Shown: piece by piece, positions 61,694 to 64,000 of the stretch
Numbering within the stretch: the first letter of the stretch is position 1
Layout of the letters: the number at the start of each line of letters is the position of its first letter
From: Enterobacter asburiae
GTDB taxonomy: Bacteria; Pseudomonadota; Gammaproteobacteria; Enterobacterales; Enterobacteriaceae
NCBI RefSeq assembly: GCF_024599655.1
Contig: NZ_CP102247.1
Coordinates: 1,364,001-1,428,000, forward strand
Length of the DNA: 64,000 nt
Direction of reading: 5' to 3'
The notes under the pieces: generated by a model
Seen by the model: the letters and a program-made list of their open reading frames with translations, nothing else
Database searches by the model: none
Told to the model about the DNA's origin: nothing
Program-made: the position numbers and the translations under genes

Positions 61694-62671
61694 ATGGATT
61701 ATTACGGTCTTTTTCCTAAGTTTAAAGTAAACCGGTTTCTTCGTGATGAAGAGAGAACGCATCAGTTAAAACAACACCAGGCAACTGAACTGGATGGGCA
61801 ATCTTTAGTTCCTGATATGAAAGTGATAACACTAAATTCCCACTATCTGGAGTTGGTTGACAAATATTACTCAGCGAAGGGTTTTGGTGGGTTTGTCGCT
61901 GCATTTGGCTTTTTTTCTACGTCACTACTGTACCTCGCTGTGTTGATTGACACCGTTCCCTATCTCAGATGGAAATTTTCTGGTAGTGAAAAAATACTAT
62001 TGATTTCTACTTTAATGTTGATTCCCGCCATTCTGTTTTCATTCAAGCTTCTAAAAACAGAATGGTTTGCCTGGACTCATTATCCCGTTCGCTTTGACAG
62101 AAAAAACAGACTGGTGCACGTATTCCGGTTAAATGGTTCAGCCTACAGCGTTCCCTGGGATAGCGTTTTTTTCACCACAGGACTGAGCCACAGAAAAGAT
62201 GCGAACAAAGACTACTACATCAGCGGTCATGTGCTGGCGGATGATAATGAAACCGTGATTGACACCTTCTGTCTGCCGGCTACGCATTCGGACAGGAAGC
62301 AGCTTGAAAGGCACTGGGAGTTTGTCCGACGTTACATGGAGGAAGGGCCTGAGTCCGTCACAGGAGTTGTTGACTTTTGCCTGCCGATCGCAAAAAAACG
62401 CGAAGGATATCGCTTTGGTCTGCTCTATCTTTTATCCGGCTTTAACGGCGCACCGTTATTTCTGTTTCCGTTCCTGTTTGTGCTGGCCATTATTTTCAGC
62501 GTTCCGCGCTACCTGGCGATGGTGACAAGCAGAGTGCCCGTCTGGCCCGAGAGTATTGAGTCACTGTGCCGGGTTGTTAAAGATGACCCTTATCGGGTCG
62601 ATGCTTCTTGTAATCCTGAACATCTATGGCGGAATATTTTCAGGAAACCATCAGCAAACAACAGAAAATAA
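61694..62671 (+). CDS. DUF6708-type membrane protein, probable immunity protein, copy 2
   Basis: 325 residues, same architecture as copy 1. It differs from copy 1 mainly in residues 12-35 (VNRFLRDEERTHQ in place of LNRELNDEEIKHQ) and in the first membrane span (GFGGFVAAFGFFSTSLLYLA). From about residue 105 to the end the two are nearly the same. The ribosome site comes from the scar upstream. It may protect against a variant toxin, or be redundant. Confidence 0.75.
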   Translation: MDYYGLFPKFKVNRFLRDEERTHQLKQHQATELDGQSLVPDMKVITLNSHYLELVDKYYSAKGFGGFVAAFGFFSTSLLYLAVLIDTVPYLRWKFSGSEKILLISTLMLIPAILFSFKLLKTEWFAWTHYPVRFDRKNRLVHVFRLNGSAYSVPWDSVFFTTGLSHRKDANKDYYISGHVLADDNETVIDTFCLPATHSDRKQLERHWEFVRRYMEEGPESVTGVVDFCLPIAKKREGYRFGLLYLLSGFNGAPLFLFPFLFVLAIIFSVPRYLAMVTSRVPVWPESIESLCRVVKDDPYRVDASCNPEHLWRNIFRKPSANNRK

Positions 62672-62730
62672 AGATGAAAGGTATGTTGGAATAGGTTGAG
62701 GTTAAATTGGCTCCGGGAGTGTAGAATAAA
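62672..62730 (+). pseudogene. Spacer scar 2, identical to scar 1
   Basis: The same 59 bases as at 61635-61693: PAAR start codons followed by the effector-tail relic and then the immunity start. Identity of the two scars shows that the second came from a recent tandem duplication of the first together with an immunity gene. Confidence 0.75.
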
Positions 62731-63708
62731 ATGGATTATTACGGTCTTTTTCCTAAGTTTAAAGTAAACCGGTTTCTTCGTGATGAAGAGAGAACGCATC
62801 AGTTAAAACAACACCAGGCAACTGAACTGGATGGACAATCTTTAGTTCCTGACATGAAAGTCATAACACTATATTCCCACTATCTGGAGTTAGTTGACAA
62901 ATATTACTCAGCAAAAGGATTTCTTAGTTTAATCGCTTCATTTGCTTTTTTTGGATTTTCATTGCTCTATATTACTGTGCTAATTAAGAGTGCTCCCTAT
63001 ATTGATTGGAAGTTTTCGACTAGTGAAAAAATGCTTCTGTCGATGAGTTTGATTTGTATTCCAATCATGATAATGACATTCAAAATCCTTAAAGCAGAAT
63101 GGTTTGCCTGGACACATTACCCCATTCGCTTTGACAGAAAAAACAGACTGGTGCACGTATTCCGGTTAAATGGTTCAGCCTACAGCGTTCCCTGGGATAG
63201 CGTTTTTTTCACCACAGGACTGAGCCACAGAAAAGATGCGAACAAAGACTACTACATCAGCGGTCATGTGCTGGCGGATGATAATGAAACCGTGATTGAC
63301 ACCTTCTGTCTGCCGGCTACGCATTCGGACAGGAAGCAGCTTGAAAGGCACTGGGAGTTTGTCCGACGTTACATGGAGGAAGGGCCTGAGTCCGTCACAG
63401 GAGTTGTTGACTTTTGCCTGCCGATCGCAAAAAAACGCGAGGGCTATCGCTTTGGTCTGCTCTATCTTTTAGCCGGCTTTAACGGCGCGCCGTTATTTCT
63501 GTTCCCGCTCCTGTTTGTGCTGGCCTTTATTTTCAGCGTTCCGCGCTACCTGGCGATGGTGACAAGCAGGGTGCCCGTCTGGCCCGAGAGTATTGAGTCA
63601 CTGTGCCGGGTTGATAAAGATGACCCTTATCGGGTCGATGCTTCTGGTAATCCTGAACATCCATGGCGAAATCTTTTCAGGAAACCATCAGCAAACAACA
63701 GGGAATAA
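62731..63708 (+). CDS. DUF6708-type membrane protein, probable immunity protein, copy 3
   Basis: 325 residues. The first 62 residues equal copy 2 except for one change (TLYSHY), but residues 63-120, the membrane pair, are distinct (FGFSLLYITVLIKSAPYIDW, LICIPIMIMTFKILK). From residue 121 it rejoins copies 1 and 2, with minor changes at the end (SGNPEHPWRNLFRKP). It is followed two bases later by the intact PAAR gene. Confidence 0.75.
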   Translation: MDYYGLFPKFKVNRFLRDEERTHQLKQHQATELDGQSLVPDMKVITLYSHYLELVDKYYSAKGFLSLIASFAFFGFSLLYITVLIKSAPYIDWKFSTSEKMLLSMSLICIPIMIMTFKILKAEWFAWTHYPIRFDRKNRLVHVFRLNGSAYSVPWDSVFFTTGLSHRKDANKDYYISGHVLADDNETVIDTFCLPATHSDRKQLERHWEFVRRYMEEGPESVTGVVDFCLPIAKKREGYRFGLLYLLAGFNGAPLFLFPLLFVLAFIFSVPRYLAMVTSRVPVWPESIESLCRVDKDDPYRVDASGNPEHPWRNLFRKPSANNRE

Positions 63709-63710
63709 AG

Positions 63711-63977
63711 ATGAAGGGTATCATTCGTATCGGTGATAAAACCACCGGGGGCGGCCAGGTTATGGATGGCTCAAAGAAAATGAAATTTGCCGGTATTGGT
63801 GTGGCGCGTAAAGGCGATCCGGTCAGTTGCCCGATATTAGGCCACAGCCCTTCTTTTATCGCTGAAGGGCATCCAACTATGAAGGATAATGGCGTACCAG
63901 TTGCGTTTCACGGATATAAATGTACCTGTGGATGCACACTGATTACTTCTTTAAGTAATGCGACTACGAGTAAATAA
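63711..63977 (+). CDS. PAAR-domain T6SS spike-tip protein
   Basis: This 88-residue protein caps VgrG and sharpens the spike. The PAAR fold is recognised by IIRIGDKTTGGG, GIGVARKGDPVSCPILGHSPSF and the closing GYKCTCGCTLI, whose Cys and His residues bind the zinc. The ATG at 63711 (MKGIIRIG) is preferred; a start 48 bases earlier lies within the immunity gene. It has no fused effector domain. The stop overlaps a following ATG (TAATG). Confidence 0.92.
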   Translation: MKGIIRIGDKTTGGGQVMDGSKKMKFAGIGVARKGDPVSCPILGHSPSFIAEGHPTMKDNGVPVAFHGYKCTCGCTLITSLSNATTSK

Positions 63978-64000
63978 TGCCCGTTGATCTTACCTGTATT
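63977..64000 (+). CDS. Start of a further gene, truncated by the window
   Basis: ATG at 63977 shares one base with the PAAR stop and opens eight codons (MPVDLTCI) that run off the end. The overlap resembles translational coupling seen elsewhere in this cluster. Too short to identify. Confidence 0.4.

Larger units (their letters stand above)
60657..63708 (+). repeat. Three-copy tandem repeat with 1,037-bp period (immunity gene array)
   Basis: Start codons at 60657, 61694 and 62731 are exactly 1,037 bases apart. Copies 1 and 2 are nearly identical from about codon 95 to the stop and through the following spacer; copies 2 and 3 share their first 62 or so codons; copy 3 differs strongly in codons 63-120. 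The two spacers (61635-61693 and 62672-62730) are identical. The pattern of patchy identity indicates duplication plus exchange between copies. Confidence 0.93.

Noticed and set aside
60657..63708. Tandem triplication as an assembly artefact
   Set aside because: The copies differ by many clustered substitutions (notably codons 63-120 and the final codons), so they are not a mis-assembled single copy, although an exact copy number should still be confirmed with long reads.

Overview
The window reads as chromosomal DNA of an Enterobacter-type enterobacterium (E. cloacae complex or a close relative). Gene content and order largely follow the E. coli K-12 maeB-to-lpxP segment, with coding GC near 55-60 %. 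The indolepyruvate decarboxylase at 35329-36987 keeps the 552-residue length and catalytic residues of the E. cloacae enzyme. All identifications come from reading the sequence and recalling the families; no database search was run.

Layout. 1-5267: end of maeB, then hemF/amiA (minus), ypeA-yfeZ, yfeY and yfeX. 5356-11118: sulfate/thiosulfate uptake operon cysPTWA, a REP pair, cysM and pdxK. 11163-13742: PTS operon ptsHI-crr (minus). 14060-19466: cysK and cysZ (minus), zipA-ligA-ypeB (plus). 19463-25110: yfeH/yfeR, a flxA-like gene with a sigma-28-type promoter, and the xanthosine genes xapA, xapB, xapR. 25154-28455: tRNA-Lys, three tRNA-Val, gltX, yfeD/yfeC and two tRNA-Ala. 28632-44896: pdeA, nupC/mntH with regulatory sites, ypeC, an aldo/keto reductase divergent from ipdC, yfeO, glk, ypdAB, alaC, the 23-residue ypdK and lpxP. 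The fry/ypdCEF genes that lie between ypdB and glk in E. coli K-12 are absent.

44978-64000 is accessory DNA. A 715-bp AT-rich gene-free stretch with a perfect FNR-type palindrome leads into part of a type VI secretion system (T6SS): tssB, tssC, tssK, tssL, an OmpA-domain cell-wall anchor, hcp, clpV and vgrG. A cargo module follows: a DUF4123 adaptor, a VasX/BTH_I2691-like multi-membrane-span effector, three tandem DUF6708-type membrane proteins (probable immunity proteins) and a PAAR tip protein. The genes tssA, E, F, G, J and M are not in the window and may lie beyond base 64000.

The most interesting structure is the immunity array. Three genes repeat with an exact 1,037-bp period. Each of the two 59-bp spacers holds the first codons of the PAAR gene joined to a degenerate, in-frame relic of the effector 3' end. 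The array therefore looks like the footprint of repeated effector-immunity-PAAR cassette turnover. Paralogue divergence is concentrated in the N-terminal transmembrane pair, while the C-terminal two thirds are nearly identical.
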